A stretch of 64,000 bases of DNA from Chlorocebus sabaeus (GCF_047675955.1 NC_132917.1:12971887-13035886), one strand, 5' to 3'. Numbered from the stretch's first letter, positions 21,020 through 32,530 are shown. Notes: generated by a model not told the origin, from the sequence alone. Made by a program: numbers and translations.

Positions 21020-21225
21020 TGTTTACTCAAACACTGATCTCTTCTAAGTCTAGGGCCTCATCATGTTTTCCAAATGGTTACCGTAACCTCCTCACTGCCT
21101 CTTGTATACAATTCTCCAAAGGGCTGCTAGGTTTTGCTTCTGCAAGTGAAAGACTTATTCCTTCTCTGCTAAAAATCATTCAGTTACTTCCCATAGCCTA
21201 TAATACAGGTTCCTTTTTGGTGTAT
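21020..21225 (-). mobile_element. L2 fragment
   Basis: 'cgtaacctcctcactgcctc', 'caattctccaaagggctgct' and 'aaaatcattcagttacttcc' parallel the antisense L2 pattern 'aatagcctcctaactggtct ... ccattctccacacagcagcc ... aaaccctccaatggcttccc'. Confidence 0.6.
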
Positions 21226-22037
21226 TAGTTTGTCCTGACATTCTAGGTCATTTTAAATCTAACTGAAAACTATGCTGCAATTAAAAATAAAATATTTGCA
21301 CCTGCTAAGTGTGACGTACTCACTCAGAACTAGAGACAGAGAAATCAATTTGCCCAGCCCAGGTACAAAAAGTCTCAGACACCTCTTCTATGCCTTCTGT
21401 GTCCAAACACTTCACTTTTGTCAAAATGCCCTCACTTTTGCCAACATTCTCCCCTATTTTTTTGTTTCTCTCTCTCTTTTTTTGCCTTCCCCCATGTGGA
21501 GTGGCCAGACTCTACCTCTAACTACAGAATCCTACCCTTCCTCAGAATTCCAGCTCACATTCTGTCTCTTTCTTTAAGGCTTATTTAACCAATAACTTGA
21601 CAGTGGATTATCTTTTGTCTGTTCTTATATAACAATTATTGAGAGCCTTATAAAAATGTCCCGTTTTCTTCAAGAAGTGACACAGTTTCCCAGGGTTAAG
21701 ATATCTACGTGGATTCGCTCATGCTATGCTCCATACACAGCCTAGATGCATTCCTGTCTCTATTCTACTTGGACTGTCAACATTTTGTATTTCCAGGATG
21801 ATGGCGCTCTTCATGGAATAATCTTCTGCATGGGTTGATTTTTAATCTCTCTTCACGGGAAAGCACCACTGTAGCACTGCTGATTTATTCTGACATCTTT
21901 GCTACTTCCTTGTTGAGAATATCAATTCTACTATCCCATAGTAAAATTATTGAGAGAAACAAAAGGGAAATCTCAAGGAATTGAAATGAGGGAGGACTGG
22001 GAACTCTGGCTCTGTAATTTTAAGCACACAATTTTTA
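21226..22037. other. unassigned sequence
   Basis: A 101-codon plus frame at 21272-21577 runs through pyrimidine-rich sequence (serine-, leucine- and phenylalanine-rich product) with no recognisable domain. No RNA gene or repeat identified. Confidence 0.4.
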
Positions 22038-22364
22038 AAACTCAATGTTGGCCGGGCACGGTGGCTCATGCCTTTAGTAATCCCAGCACTTTGGGAGGCC
22101 GAGGCGGGAGGATCACAAGGTCAGGAGATCGAGACCATCCTGGCTAACACGTGGAAACCCCGTCTCTACTAAAGACTACAAAAAAATTGTGGTGGCGGGT
22201 GCCTGTAGTCCCATCTACTCCGGGGGAGGCTGGGGCAGGTGAATGGCGTGAACCCGGGAGGCGTAGCTTGCAGTGAGCCGAGATCGCGCCTCTACACTCC
22301 AGCCTGGGTGACAGAGTGAGACTCCTTTAAAAAAGAAAGAAAGAAAGAAAAAAACCTCAATGTC
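22038..22364 (+). mobile_element. AluY-like element with target-site duplications
   Basis: An Alu from 'ggccgggcacggtggctcat' (22050) through 'gatcacaaggtcaggagatc' and 'cgagatcgcgcctctacact' to 'gtgagactcctttaaaaaag', with a tail that mutated to (GAAA). The second-monomer start is damaged: 'aaaaaattgtggtggcggg' lacks the 'agccgggc' part. Flanks 'aaaactcaatgt' (left) and 'aaaacctcaatgt' (right) form a target-site duplication with one inserted C. Confidence 0.96.
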
Positions 22365-22449
22365 CAGTGGTTAACCTGATGGAAAAAATTATTGTCAGAT
22401 TTCTTGTACAACTATCATAAATGCAAAAATTAACCACCCAATTATACTG

Positions 22450-22630
22450 AACACTTCATTTATATTGAAACAGTTGATATTTATAGTACTACTGAAAGGT
22501 AAAATTTATTTGCTACATCTTACAGATGCAGAAACGGAGTTTTAGAGACGTTAATAACTAAGTTCATAAAAATATGTGCAGATTCAAGGTCACTCAAAAT
22601 AGAGGGTCGAATAGTTTCCATGTCGTTCAT
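22450..22630 (-). repeat. MIR-like fragment
   Basis: 'tgctacatcttacagatgca' and 'gaaacggagttttagagacg', followed by 'aaggtcactcaaaa', reproduce the reverse MIR core (ttacagatgaggaaac-gag ... aaggtcacacagct). Confidence 0.65.
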
Positions 22631-22699
22631 CATGACCATGTTTTGACTCTGAACTGGTTTTGTAATCTGTACTAATACGATAACAATAATAAAAACAAC

Positions 22700-22945
22700 T
22701 ACAACTGATAATATTCATCTTCTAAAATATTCATTTGCATGTACTTTCCTAAGCACTTGTCATGGACTCATTTAACATCACAACATTATGAGGCATATCC
22801 TTATACTGGAAATATATTGTCATATAAATGGAAAAATTTGTATATCCATTTTGCAGGTGGGAAAGTAAGAGGTGATGTGACTGGCCAAAGGTTATATGAG
22901 TTCAGTTCATCGCCTTGGCTCCAGAAACTTTGCCACTATTCATCA
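22700..22945 (-). repeat. MIR-like fragment (second)
   Basis: 'cctaagcacttgtcatggac', 'tcatttaacatcacaacatt', 'ccattttgcaggtgggaaag' and 'gatgtgactggccaaaggtt' correspond in order to the reverse MIR: catgtgtt-tcatttaatcctcacaac, cattttacagatgaggaaac, and ttgcccaaggtcac. The 70-codon frame 22739-22951 is coincidental. Confidence 0.65.
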
Positions 22946-22993
22946 TTCTAAACTGACTGAGGGTTTTGTAGTAAGTTATCTGTATTTATGTAT

Positions 22994-23076
22994 TGTATAG
23001 TATAGTATAGTTTAGTATAGTATAGTGTACTGTAGTATAGTATAGTATAGTGTACTGTAGTATAGTATAGTATAGC
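22994..23076. repeat. TATAG pentanucleotide array with 25-bp higher-order unit
   Basis: The tract is built of 'tatag' pentamers with variant pentamers 'tttag', 'tgtac' and 'tgtag'. The variants recur in register. 'tatagtatagtgtactgtag' plus 'tatag' occurs twice at a 25-bp spacing, followed by further TATAG units. This indicates that a block of five pentamers was duplicated, not that random single-unit slippage occurred. Confidence 0.9.
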
Positions 23077-23799
23077 ATATGTGATTTTTTAACATCTTTG
23101 CTATTTCCATTTAAATTAAGGAAACTACATGAGGAAAAGTCAATACATTTAATATGTCCCTGGGACTTGTAAATTTATACTTTTACTGGTAGTATTTGTT
23201 GTTTTCTTTCCCTTTCTCTTTTAATCTTATATGCTTTTACTTAATATATTTTGAATATTGAATATAGAAAGGTTTCTATATTTTTATGTATAAGACTACA
23301 TTCCCCAATTTTATATTTTCAAATTTCTTTTTCTTACAGAAGAGTATTCACCCTTCTCTTTAAACAAACACTTCTGTTCTATCATAACTACTGGATACAA
23401 GATTACTATCATTGTTGATACAGGAGCTCTAAAACATATCATAACATTTATGATTTCTTTTCTAATTGTGTTATTATGGGGACATGTGGATTTCTAAAAG
23501 GGCTTTTTCATTCTTTGGTATGGATTTTCCTGTTAGAGGTCTAACTTATTTGTCTTGGAAGTACATGTCTAAAATAAAAATGATACACAGAGATATAGAT
23601 TCATATTTCAGACCAGACATTCATATTTTGGACCATACCTAAACATATAAAATTGAGAAATAGGAAAGCAATAGGAACAATGATGTGGCTGTATTAATTT
23701 CCTAAAGAAGTGGGAGGAAATAATTACTTTAAACAATTGACAAGTATCAGAAATGCAGTCTACTTCTTATCGGGAACACTGAAAAACAGAAACAGTAAT
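23077..23799. other. unassigned AT-rich sequence, possibly L1M
   Basis: No gene seen. The sequence directly upstream of the L1M 3' end may be decayed ORF2 of the same element, but I could not confirm landmarks. Confidence 0.35.
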
Positions 23800-24480
23800 G
23801 ACTCCAATTTCTGAAAAACAGTATCTCTAACCTACACTTCTATATCCAAACTATTAAGTGTAAGAGGAGAACACATTTATCAGATATCCTGAGTATCAAA
23901 AAATTATGTGCTATATGCCTTTTCTCAAGATATTTCCAGATATTATGTCCTACCTCTACCAAAAGGAGAAATAAAACCAAATATAAGAAAACATAGGATC
24001 TAGGAAGCAGAGACTCAAACAAATTAGAAATGAAGATAATCCACAAGGAAAAGGTGAAGAAAGATTGTAGATAATAGTTCTGTGACAGGCCTAGAGAACA
24101 ATCAGTCCAGATGGAATGAGTTCAAAATGCACTGGAAATGCTTTCCAAAGAAATCATATAGATAAAATATCTCATGTTTTTGGATTTAGGTAAAGAAAAT
24201 TGTACATACTTTAAGAAGTATTGGGGTTAATGTAGACTTAAAAATACAGAAATAAGCAAGGTCAATAAATAGTAAAATAAATATTAAAATAATTAATAGT
24301 AAAATAATTATTTTATAAATAATAAAATAGTCAATAAATAAATAAAAACTTTTGTCTCTGAAATAGCACTCAAAATACAGCAAAATATTTCACAGGAAAT
24401 GAATGATAATCATAACATTCTATATATCTTTGCCATGAACAACATTTACCTACTCATTATAACTTACATATTAAATACTG
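23800..24480 (+). mobile_element. L1M 3' region (end of ORF2 and 3' UTR)
   Basis: Sense-strand landmarks of an L1MB-MD element: 'atatccaaactattaagtgt', 'agaggagaacacatttatca', 'gccttttctcaagatatttc', 'gtcctacctctaccaaaagg', 'agaaaacataggatctagga', 'gacaggcctagagaacaatc' and 'agtccagatggaatgag'. Frames are destroyed by indels. Minus-strand short frames at 23840-24046 and 24186-24383 are shadows. Confidence 0.8.
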
Positions 24481-25198
24481 ATTTACTAAAAATAATAGTA
24501 TGATTGTATTAGGATCATAGTATTAAGAGATGTGGAGAAAAATTGCAAAATATCAACTAAAGGAATTGAAAGCATTTATCGCTGGGGAATGGGAACATGG
24601 TGTGTGCATGTTGGACCGTCATGTCAGCATGGTGAACTGCTGACATTTTTAACAGGCACCTGTAGAACTATCCAGTTTGTTTTCTCTTTAAACTATGTGC
24701 TTACATAATGCTGGCTAAATTTTTGAAAAACACCAAATACTGCATAAATTAAGCATGTATTTGAAAATATTACTCCTCTTTATTTGCTGTGATTCATAGA
24801 TACACAGGCACATGGAAATGGATTTCCATGACCATATTTCTGGGACTAATTAAACATTCTCCAAGTGTGCTGATTACTTTTGAGCTTTGTTATGAGAGAT
24901 CAATTAAAGGAGAGAACAGTGCTTCCCTCTTAGACTACTTCATTTCTGTATTGTTTACAGTCACATCGCGAGTTTACGATGCTGCCACCTTTTCCAGAGG
25001 AGGGGCAGATGATCTTTCAGGGTGCCCTTTCTCTGTTAATATTTGGTGAAGGAGCAGAATCTTTGAGGCATGAAAGAAAGCCAGAGGTTCTACCCCAAAT
25101 GCCAGTTTATTTTCCAGTTTTGAGCAACCTAATTCCTATTCGGTATTCTAACCAAAACGCAAAATGCAGGCATGTGCAAGGCACACAAAGCATTGCAT

Positions 25199-25202
<4 letters not shown>
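24481..25202. other. unassigned sequence
   Basis: No gene recognised. The 86- and 98-codon frames (24789-25049, 24979-25275) overlap in different phases. The second ends in poly-phenylalanine from the T-tract, so neither looks like a real gene. Confidence 0.4.

Positions 25203-25230
<28 letters not shown>
25203..25230. repeat. (T)28 homopolymer
   Basis: An uninterrupted T-run of about 28. It could be the tail of a minus-strand retrocopy, but the sequence to its right (25231-25500) is not one I recognise, and no upstream AATAAA-type signal or target duplication is evident. Confidence 0.9.
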
Positions 25231-26194
25231 GTCATGGCTGTATTTTTTCTTTCATTACAATACATTGAAATGTAAATGTCTGTATTTGGAAAACTCGGTA
25301 TCATTTTAATTCTTCTTGGGCTGCAAAGAGCACAAAACACAAAGAGAAAAGTACTCTGGGGAAAAATTAGAATTAACAGGGCAAGGTGTGTTTACAATAC
25401 CATTTCTGGCCGTTATCATGAAAGCTGATGATTCTGTCTTCAAATAGAAGTATTTTCTTTTCTTCATCCAGTGAGTGGGGGAGGGAGAAAATACCCATGG
25501 AAAAATAAATTTGGTAAAGTGATAAATCCTTTGTAATATTTTAGGAGAAAAATAGAAAAATAAAAGAAAGACTGTAAATAGCTCTTACCTCTCTTTTGCT
25601 GAACCATGAAAAGAAATTGATGATGCTGTAAGATCTCAACATCCAGTGTGAATGCTTTAGGTGGTTTTCAGTTTGGAGGTAGAAGTGGTCAGTAAAGATT
25701 CACAGATTTCTCTTGTTCATTTAAGTGTGAGGGGACATGTTGCTCTCAAAACAATAAGCCCATCTGGGGCTTTAGAATAATCAGAAAAGAACAGTACCAT
25801 TTAGATAGGTCAAACAGTTCTTTTTGGTAGAAAAAAAAATTTCTGAAATAAAAATAATGAAATTAGCTTTTTAGTAAATGGTGACCTACTGCCTTCAAAA
25901 TCAGAGGTGTGACACCCTCATCAAATATATGTACATTTAAATCTAAGATTATATTTTGATTTTAAAAATCTTCTTACCTACAAAGGGATGCAAAGCAATT
26001 TAAGGACTTATACTCTGTGACAATGACTTGCATATATTATTTTTAAATCGTTTTAACAGACATTGGTTTTCTTACTCATTAAGCAAGCATGGATTGATAA
26101 CTTCATTGCTCTGTTGCCAAGATAATTACAAATTGAGCCCTGCTTGTTATGCACTTAGAATCTATTAGACCAATGGAGAAGAGAAAGCAACATT
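25231..26194. other. unassigned sequence next to the T-tract
   Basis: No gene or repeat family recognised. If the T-tract is a reverse A-tail, this would contain the body of the retrocopy, but I see no open frame. Confidence 0.35.
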
Positions 26195-26395
26195 TATTGA
26201 AATGTTACTATGGATTTTATCAATTCTACATTTTATAATAATTACATGAGAACAATATTGTGATTTCCATTTTATATATGAAGATTCAAAACAGAAAAGT
26301 GAAAAGACCTGTACATGATTACACAACTAATGTGCTGTGAAGCCACAACTCAAGCACAGGCACATCTGAATCCACACTCAACAACTCTCTGTTAG
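26195..26395 (-). repeat. MIR-like fragment
   Basis: 'aacatttattgaaatgttac', 'gatttccattttatatatga', 'agattcaaaacagaaaagtg' and 'gattacacaactaatgtgct' correspond in order to the reverse MIR pattern (attgagc..., ccattttacagatg, aggaaactgagg, gtcacacagctag). Confidence 0.65.
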
Positions 26396-26575
26396 ATCTG
26401 GTGTCTAACAAACACTAAGAAGAGGGTCCAAGAAGAGGTAGCCTGTAAGGTATGGAAATAAACAATCCTTGACTTTTAGGACCTTGTAAATCTCAGCTAA
26501 CAAGGTGGACATAAATCCACAACTGAGAGGGTGATTAAAATTACAGTGAAAACTACAACCTGATGTTGCATAGTA

Positions 26576-26915
26576 CTATAGACAGAATGTTTGTATCCCC
26601 CCAAAATGAATATGCTGAAACCTAATCCCCAATGTGTTCATATTAGGAGTTGGGGCCTTTGAAAGCTGATTAGGTTATAAGGGTGCAGCCCTAATGAATG
26701 GAATTAGTGCCCTTATCAAAGACACTCCAAAGAGTACTGTTACCTCCTCCACTCTGGAAGGACTCAGCAAGATGGTGCTGCTTATGATCCAGGAAGCAGG
26801 AACTCTCCACATACCAAATCTGCAGGACCCTTGACTGTGGAGAAGTAAATTTTGGTTTCCTATAAACTCCCTAGTCCAGGGAATTCTGTTATAGCAAAGG
26901 CTAAAACACATAGCA
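26576..26915 (+). mobile_element. MaLR LTR (MLT1/MST-type), diverged
   Basis: 'cagaatgtttgtatcccccc', 'ctgaaacctaatccccaatg', 'ggagttggggcctttgaaag', 'tgaatggaattagtgccctt' and 'actctggaaggactcagcaa' follow the LTR order. The 3' part ('gtagccac-cagtc' region) is diverged ('cctataaactccctagtcca'). The 111-codon minus frame 26675-27010 is antisense to this LTR and its right flank, so I do not call it a gene. Confidence 0.8.
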
Positions 26916-27044
26916 TACACCAAATAATCACTAGTGATGGAATCTGTTTGATTACCTAAGAAAGCATAAACAGCAAGGGTTAGCAGCACAACATAGAATG
27001 AGGAAACCAAATGACACTATACAATTAGATTTAACAAACATTTA

Positions 27045-27848
27045 ATTGTCTATGACTGCTTTAGGGCAGTATGGCCATTTTTATGATATTGATTCTTCCT
27101 ATCCATGAGCATGGAATGTTTTCCATTTGTTTGTGTCCTCTCTTATTTCCTTGAGCAGTGATTTCTAGTTCTCCTTGAAGAGGTCCTTCACATCCCTTGT
27201 AAGTTGGATTCCTAGGTATTTTATTCTCTTTGAAGCAATTGTGAATGGGAGTTCACTCATGATTTGGTTCTCTGTCTGTTATTGGTGTATAGGAATGGTT
27301 GTGATTTTTGCACATTGATTTTGTAACCTGAGACTTTGCTGAAGTTGTTTATCAGCTTAAGGATTTTGGGGTTGAGACGATGGGGTTTTCTAAATATAGA
27401 ATCATGTCATCTGTAAACAGACAATTTGACTTCTTCTCTTCCTATTTGAATACCGTTTATTTCTTTCTCTTGCCTGATAACCCTGGCCAGAGCTTCCAAT
27501 ACTGAGTTGAATAGGAGTGGTGAGAGAGTGCATCCTTGTCTTGTGCCAGTTTTCAGAGGGAATGCTTCCAGCTTTTGCCCTTTCAGTATTATATCAACTA
27601 TGGGTTTGTCATAAATAGCTTTTATTATTTTGAGATACAAAAGCCATCAATACCTAGTTTATTAAGGGTTTTTAGCATGAAGGGGAGTTGAATTTTGTCA
27701 AAGGCTTTTTCTCCATCTATTGAGATAATCATGTGGTTTTTGTCATTGGTTCTGTTTATGTGATGGATTACGTTTATTGATTTGCATATGTTGAACCAGG
27801 CTTGTATCCCAGGGATGAAGCCAACTTGATGGTGGTGGATGAACTTCT
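27045..27848 (-). mobile_element. L1PA/L1PB-like ORF2 fragment (reverse-transcriptase core)
   Basis: The minus strand encodes part of L1 ORF2. Two overlapping frames (27625-27879 and 27407-27640) contain the RT-domain stretches VGFIPG, SINVIHHINRTNDKNHM, IDGEKAFDKIQ, PFMLKTLNKLGIDG, AIYDKP, FPLKTGTRQGC and LSPLLFN. A frameshift separates them, and the YADD-type active-site block that should follow in frame is not in either frame. The fragment lacks ORF1, the endonuclease, the 3' UTR and a 3' A-tail. Divergence is modest, so it is a relatively young but dead piece. Confidence 0.95.
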
Positions 27849-28094
27849 TTTTTTTTCTTTTTTTTCTTAAGTATTCCAATCAATTTTTAAAAAAATCATT
27901 CTATAAATGTCATATATTGTATGACAGTATCAAATATTTAAGAAACAAAATAAATTATCAATAATCATATTTCTCTATTGCTATTTAGCACTTCCAGGAA
28001 ATTGCTACATAAATATAAATAGGTCGTGATTCCTGCCTGTGGAAACTAATGCTCAGGTGCAGAAGACAGGCAAACTGATAATATAAAGAAAACT
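27849..28094. other. short unassigned linker, T-rich at left
   Basis: Starts with a T-rich run ('tttttttttcttttttttc') directly at the broken 5' side of the L1 fragment. Otherwise unremarkable. Confidence 0.4.
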
Positions 28095-28415
28095 GGCCAG
28101 ACACAGTGGCTCACTTATGTTATCCCAGCACTTTGGGAGGCCGAGGTGGGTGATCACCTGAAGTCAGGAGTTCGAAACCAGCCTGGCCAATATGGTGAAA
28201 CCCCATCTCTACTAAAAATACAAAACTTAGCTGGATATGGGAGCCTGTAATCCCAGCTACTCAGGAGGTTGAAGCAGGAGAATCACTTGAATGCAGAGGA
28301 GGAGCTTGCAGTGAGCCAAGATGGCGTCACTGCACTGCAGCCTGGGTGACAGAGCAAGACTCTGTCTCAAAAAAAAAAAAAAAAAAAAAAAAAAAGAGAG
28401 AGAGAGAGAGAAAAA
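28095..28415 (+). mobile_element. AluS-like element with (A)n(GA)n tail
   Basis: A full-length Alu from 'ggccagacacagtggctcac' through 'gatcacctgaagtcaggagt', 'tcgaaaccagcctggccaat' and 'gggtgacagagcaagactct'. The 'aggagttcgaaaccagcctg' form marks the AluS group rather than AluY. About 25 A are followed by GA dinucleotides. The 90-codon minus frame 28257-28529 is antisense Alu and its poly-F tail. Confidence 0.95.
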
Positions 28416-28725
28416 AAATAATATGGTTATTACAATGATAAGATTTATAGAAAGCACTATGGAAGCATTGAGAAATGAAACCATTCCTACCTTGGTGTAG
28501 TCTGAGAGCTTTCTGGACAAGAAACTCAACAGCCTAGGTAAAGTACTTTGTAACTATATCATTATAGCCCTTATCATACCACTTTGAAATGATCTGTATA
28601 AAGATTCATCTACCCCATAAATAGAGTTTCTCCAGTGTACGAAGTATGGCTTTGTTTTCATTGTTTGACAAGCCCTTACAGGGATCTAATTGATTGTACA
28701 CTCAACAAGTATTTATTCAAACAAT
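28416..28725. other. unassigned sequence
   Basis: No gene or recognised repeat. Confidence 0.4.
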
Positions 28726-28799
28726 AAAAAAGAAAAAAAGGAAGGAAGGAAGGAAAAGTAAAAGGAAGGGAGGAAGGGAGGGAGGGAGGAAGGAAGGGA

Positions 28800-28859
<60 letters not shown>

Positions 28860-28922
28860 AGAATTAAAAAGAAAGAAAAGAAGGAAGGAAGGAAAGGTAA
28901 AAGGAGGGATGAAGGAAAGGAG
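28726..28922. repeat. compound (GGAA)n/(GAAA)n microsatellite
   Basis: A purine-only tract of nearly 200 bp. GGAA and GGGA units come first, then a run of about 15 uninterrupted GAAA units (28799-28860), then more GGAA/AAAGG units. 'aaaagtaaaaggaaggg' at the left and 'aaaggtaaaaggaggg' at the right look like repeated margins. Confidence 0.95.
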
Positions 28923-29400
28923 TTGAAAGTTGAATAGGAGTCATACAGAAGGCGAAGAAGTGAGTGGGCAATTTATTTCAGGAGAGGAGGGATCAAGAAT
29001 AAAGGAATGGAGACACGAAGTAGCAGGATGTATCTAGATAAGCTTGCTAAAAATGTTAAACAAACCCATGAGTTAGCAATAAATGAAGATGAATGGTTTA
29101 GCTGAGTGTGCAATTAGGGGGTCACCTAAATTATGATAAAAGGGACATTGTGTCAGAATAGAGAAGAAGTCTAATAGATTTTTCAACTCTGAGTCTACTG
29201 TACTTTGACTGTGGAAAAACTGTTTAATCTCTTGAGTCTCACTTCATTATAAAATGAAATAATACTATGTTCTTCTAAGTGTTTATGCAAGCAATATGAA
29301 GTGGTTGATATAATACAAGGTTGAATATGTGGTGTTTATGTAAGAAATATATAGATACAAATAATGTATCAGTGGCTGGGTTTGGTTTCCCTTGCTTGTG
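28923..29400. other. unassigned sequence
   Basis: Nothing recognised apart from purine-rich remnants at the left edge. Confidence 0.4.
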
Positions 29401-29428
29401 CAAACAACAACAACAACAGCAGCAGCAA
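29401..29428. repeat. (CAA)n-(CAG)n compound trinucleotide repeat
   Basis: Five CAA units ('aacaacaacaacaa') switch to CAGCAGCAG, then A-rich sequence. It is short and not in a recognised coding frame. Confidence 0.85.
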
Positions 29429-32400
29429 AACCTAACTTCAACTGTTTTTGTCCAGTGTCAATTTGATCAATGTCCCTCAGATGGTGTGTAAGTGTAAGGC
29501 AAATGAGCAGTCCAGACTTCCAGAACCCCAGAGGTTGAGTTCGTGGCCATTTGCTAAAGACCTCACTCAGAAATCCAGAAGAGCCTGCTTTCCCTCAGTC
29601 CTTGCCCCTCATCTCCTCTACATCTAGGAGTCAGGTTCCTCAAAATACTTTTCTCTTACTCAAAGTAAAAACTGCCTTTTGTAAAAACTATATCTACAAC
29701 TTTCTGCATTTTTGACATAATCATAATGAGATGAAAATAAGTAAGTTTAAATGATAAAAATCATTAAAAGTTGCTTACTGGGGAAGAAGGAGTGAAAACA
29801 GCTGGACTTTGACCCATTTCCTCCATTTGGGGGAAACACGTATTGAAAATATGGCAAGTTGCCCAGTGTAATCTCATTGTAAATATGATAACTGACCTCC
29901 TAATAAATAATCTAATGATACTTGCTAGAGGGAGGGACCTGGTCTACGTGATGTTCTTAGCAAGCTGTCACTTGTTTAGGATTGCTTGTGGCAAACAAGT
30001 CTTGATTCGATGAGTTTACGCATCATGGTCCTCTGGAAAGGGTCACATAAGCCCTGTAATGACCTAGGTATAAAAGAGAGATATTTCATAACCTCAACAC
30101 TACCAGATGTGTGAGGTGACCTACAGACCTCACTTAGAGACTTCAACTATTATGATGGGCCAAAGAACACGTCTAATGCCAAAAGGAGGGGCCTGGGAAG
30201 CCACACGAGTGGTCCTAGGTCTCTCTCCATGTTCCGCCTAATAACTGCATTCTTTATGTACGATAGACATAAATCTTATTTTAAAATTTGATGTTTTATG
30301 TTTTCTCAGTGATTGATTGAATATACGGGTAAAAGGGAGAATGCCCAGTAGATTTATGGCTTTCTAGTTGGGTAACTTAGTGGTTCTATACACTGAGCAA
30401 TGAAACTCAGAAGAAAGAAAATATTTGGGGAATATAATGTTTTTGACAGATTGAGTTTGAGCCCCTGCTAAATAGCTGGGTAAATGTTTCAGCCTTAATT
30501 TGATTTATAAACCTAAATGCAGGGAGAGACTGGGGAGAAAATGGGGGTAGAAGTAATCATTTGGAGTAATGTGTATACGGCGAAACAATGTGGTTGAATA
30601 TAATTGACCTCTGTGAGGAATTATGTATGGAGGGCAGAGCCTTATTAAACAGATGAGCAGAGAAAGAAATATTTATGAAATCAAAGAAGTAAGCAGAAAG
30701 GAGATGCCGGGCACTGGCACTACAGAGAATTTCAAAGTGATCTGTTGTGACAAACATATAGACTTGAAATAAAAGATCTCCTGTGGTTTATCAACCCATC
30801 AGTTAACAGTGATTTTCACCAAAAATGATCTCAGTTGGGTTTGAAATTTTAAAATCTTATTATTTTAGGAGGAAGTAAGATTACTTACAAGGAAGGAAGA
30901 AGAGAGAATGTGCAAAGGTTGCAGTTAGGCGTATCCAAAGCTAGGAAAGCAAAGAGGATTTACAATATGAGAAACAGATGGCATACCTGATGAAAAACAA
31001 AAGTTTTCCAGCATTTGCTTTCAAACAACCAAAGCTCCTACAACTCCCAGGTATGGAGGCATCTGGGTAGAACTGTGATGGGTGCAAAGCCTACACGATA
31101 TTTTTTTGCCCCATTATTGACTGGTGGGTTTTCCCCTGCTTAGTGCCTTCTTTTCCTCACTGGCAGTAGAATTCCCCCATTAAAAAATAATGATATAGGG
31201 AAAGTAGACACCTTGCAAATTTATAACCTACAACCTACAATATTTTTCATTCAATATTTAATTTTTTTCCATTATATATGCCCTATACCAAGTCAAGAAA
31301 GTACATCTGAAGCCATGAATATCAGTAACCAAGAACAGACTAATAAATATCTTTCCTTGAGTTATACTGTTTTTTTTTTCAGTTTTACCAGCAATTTTAT
31401 TCATTCACTGGTTGCTTGCTTTTAAGCAAAACTCCATTTCATTGAGATCCTTGTTCTGTTTGTCTATGTTATTTTATAATGCTATTATGAGATACAGCTT
31501 TAAGTGTTTATTAAAGATTAAAAACACATAATTGGTGTAATTTAATTAAAAAATGTTAGCATTTCTCTATAAAATTAGTGAACTCTTTCTAATGATTTGT
31601 TTTCTGAAATTGCCTTGGAGGGAAAAAAAGAAAGCATTTCTATTTTCCTTGCGATGACATAATTTAAAGTCAGTCCAGTGTATGTGTGATCAAATTTGTA
31701 ATAATCTGTCACTGCTGGCAGAGAAGAAAATTAAAGGAAACAATTTATTTCAAAGAAAGAAATGTGTCACGTCCCCTCCCTCCACAGAAATAAGATAAAG
31801 TTCACTAGAGATGCTTTAATGTCATTTTCATATTTCTGCTACAATGACAAGAATGTACTATCAGGGAGGAATTTTCTCTCTCCCCAACATCTGCAATGAA
31901 AACTCAATTCCTCAGAATCAAATGTTTTATATTCTATACTTCACTGTTCTGTGTTTCTGGGTATAACTTGTTAAGACCTTCAACTTGACTCCATGACACT
32001 TCTCTCTCTGTTTCTCAGCAAGTCACTCCCCTCCTGGGGAAGAGCTGAATATGCGTCTATGTTTTGGAGCCAGGAGGTCAGGAGATTAGAGAACGTTGCT
32101 CTATCTCGTGAATTTATGGACATCGTTCTCCAGAGCAAAAATTAAGCCTGAAGTGAAGGCTTTAAATATAGACAGTTAGTAAACCTCTCTACCTTATCAA
32201 GAATAGACTGTTAATAGATGGTGGAAAATAAAGATGTGGCCTGCTTCTCTGGCTATGGCAGTAATTAACTGCATGCTTAGGTAAATATATATTCAGGGCT
32301 TGAAATAATTGGAAAGATACTGAGACCTTCTTTCTGGTTTCTCTCCACAAATATCCCCACACAGCTGCTGAAGGATGTGTATAAATGTGCCTGGTTTTTT

Positions 32401-32530
32401 AGCCTCAATCTAAATAAAGAATATACGTTTGTGAACATAGTTTGAAGATTAGGTGAATTGCGGCCCAATTCAGCTGTAAAAATAATATTTCCTTCCCCAA
32501 ACAGATCTTTTCCAAATAAACTAAAAGCTT
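29429..32530. other. long stretch with no recognised gene; LTR-like patch at about 29900-30290
   Basis: About 3.1 kb with no supported gene. The patch 29900-30290 has 'ataaaagagagatatttcat' (TATA-like), 'aaaaggaggggcctgggaag' and 'gttccgcctaataactgcat', which reads like an old LTR that I cannot name. The frames at 30557-30757 and 31213-31425 have no recognisable features. Confidence 0.35.

Noticed and set aside
22994..23076. CRISPR-like regular repetition
   Set aside because: The period is 5 and 25 bp without unique spacers. It is a pentanucleotide satellite in a primate genome.
25203..25500. Possible processed pseudogene behind the (T)28 tract
   Set aside because: No open frame, no polyadenylation signal next to the tract and no target duplication could be found. 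The homopolymer alone is not enough.
26675..27010. 111-codon minus-strand frame
   Set aside because: It is antisense to a diverged MaLR LTR and its flank. No domain.
27407..27879. Two overlapping minus-strand frames with clear reverse-transcriptase similarity
   Set aside because: They are pieces of a decayed L1 ORF2 with a frameshift between them, not a cellular gene or a new retroelement system.
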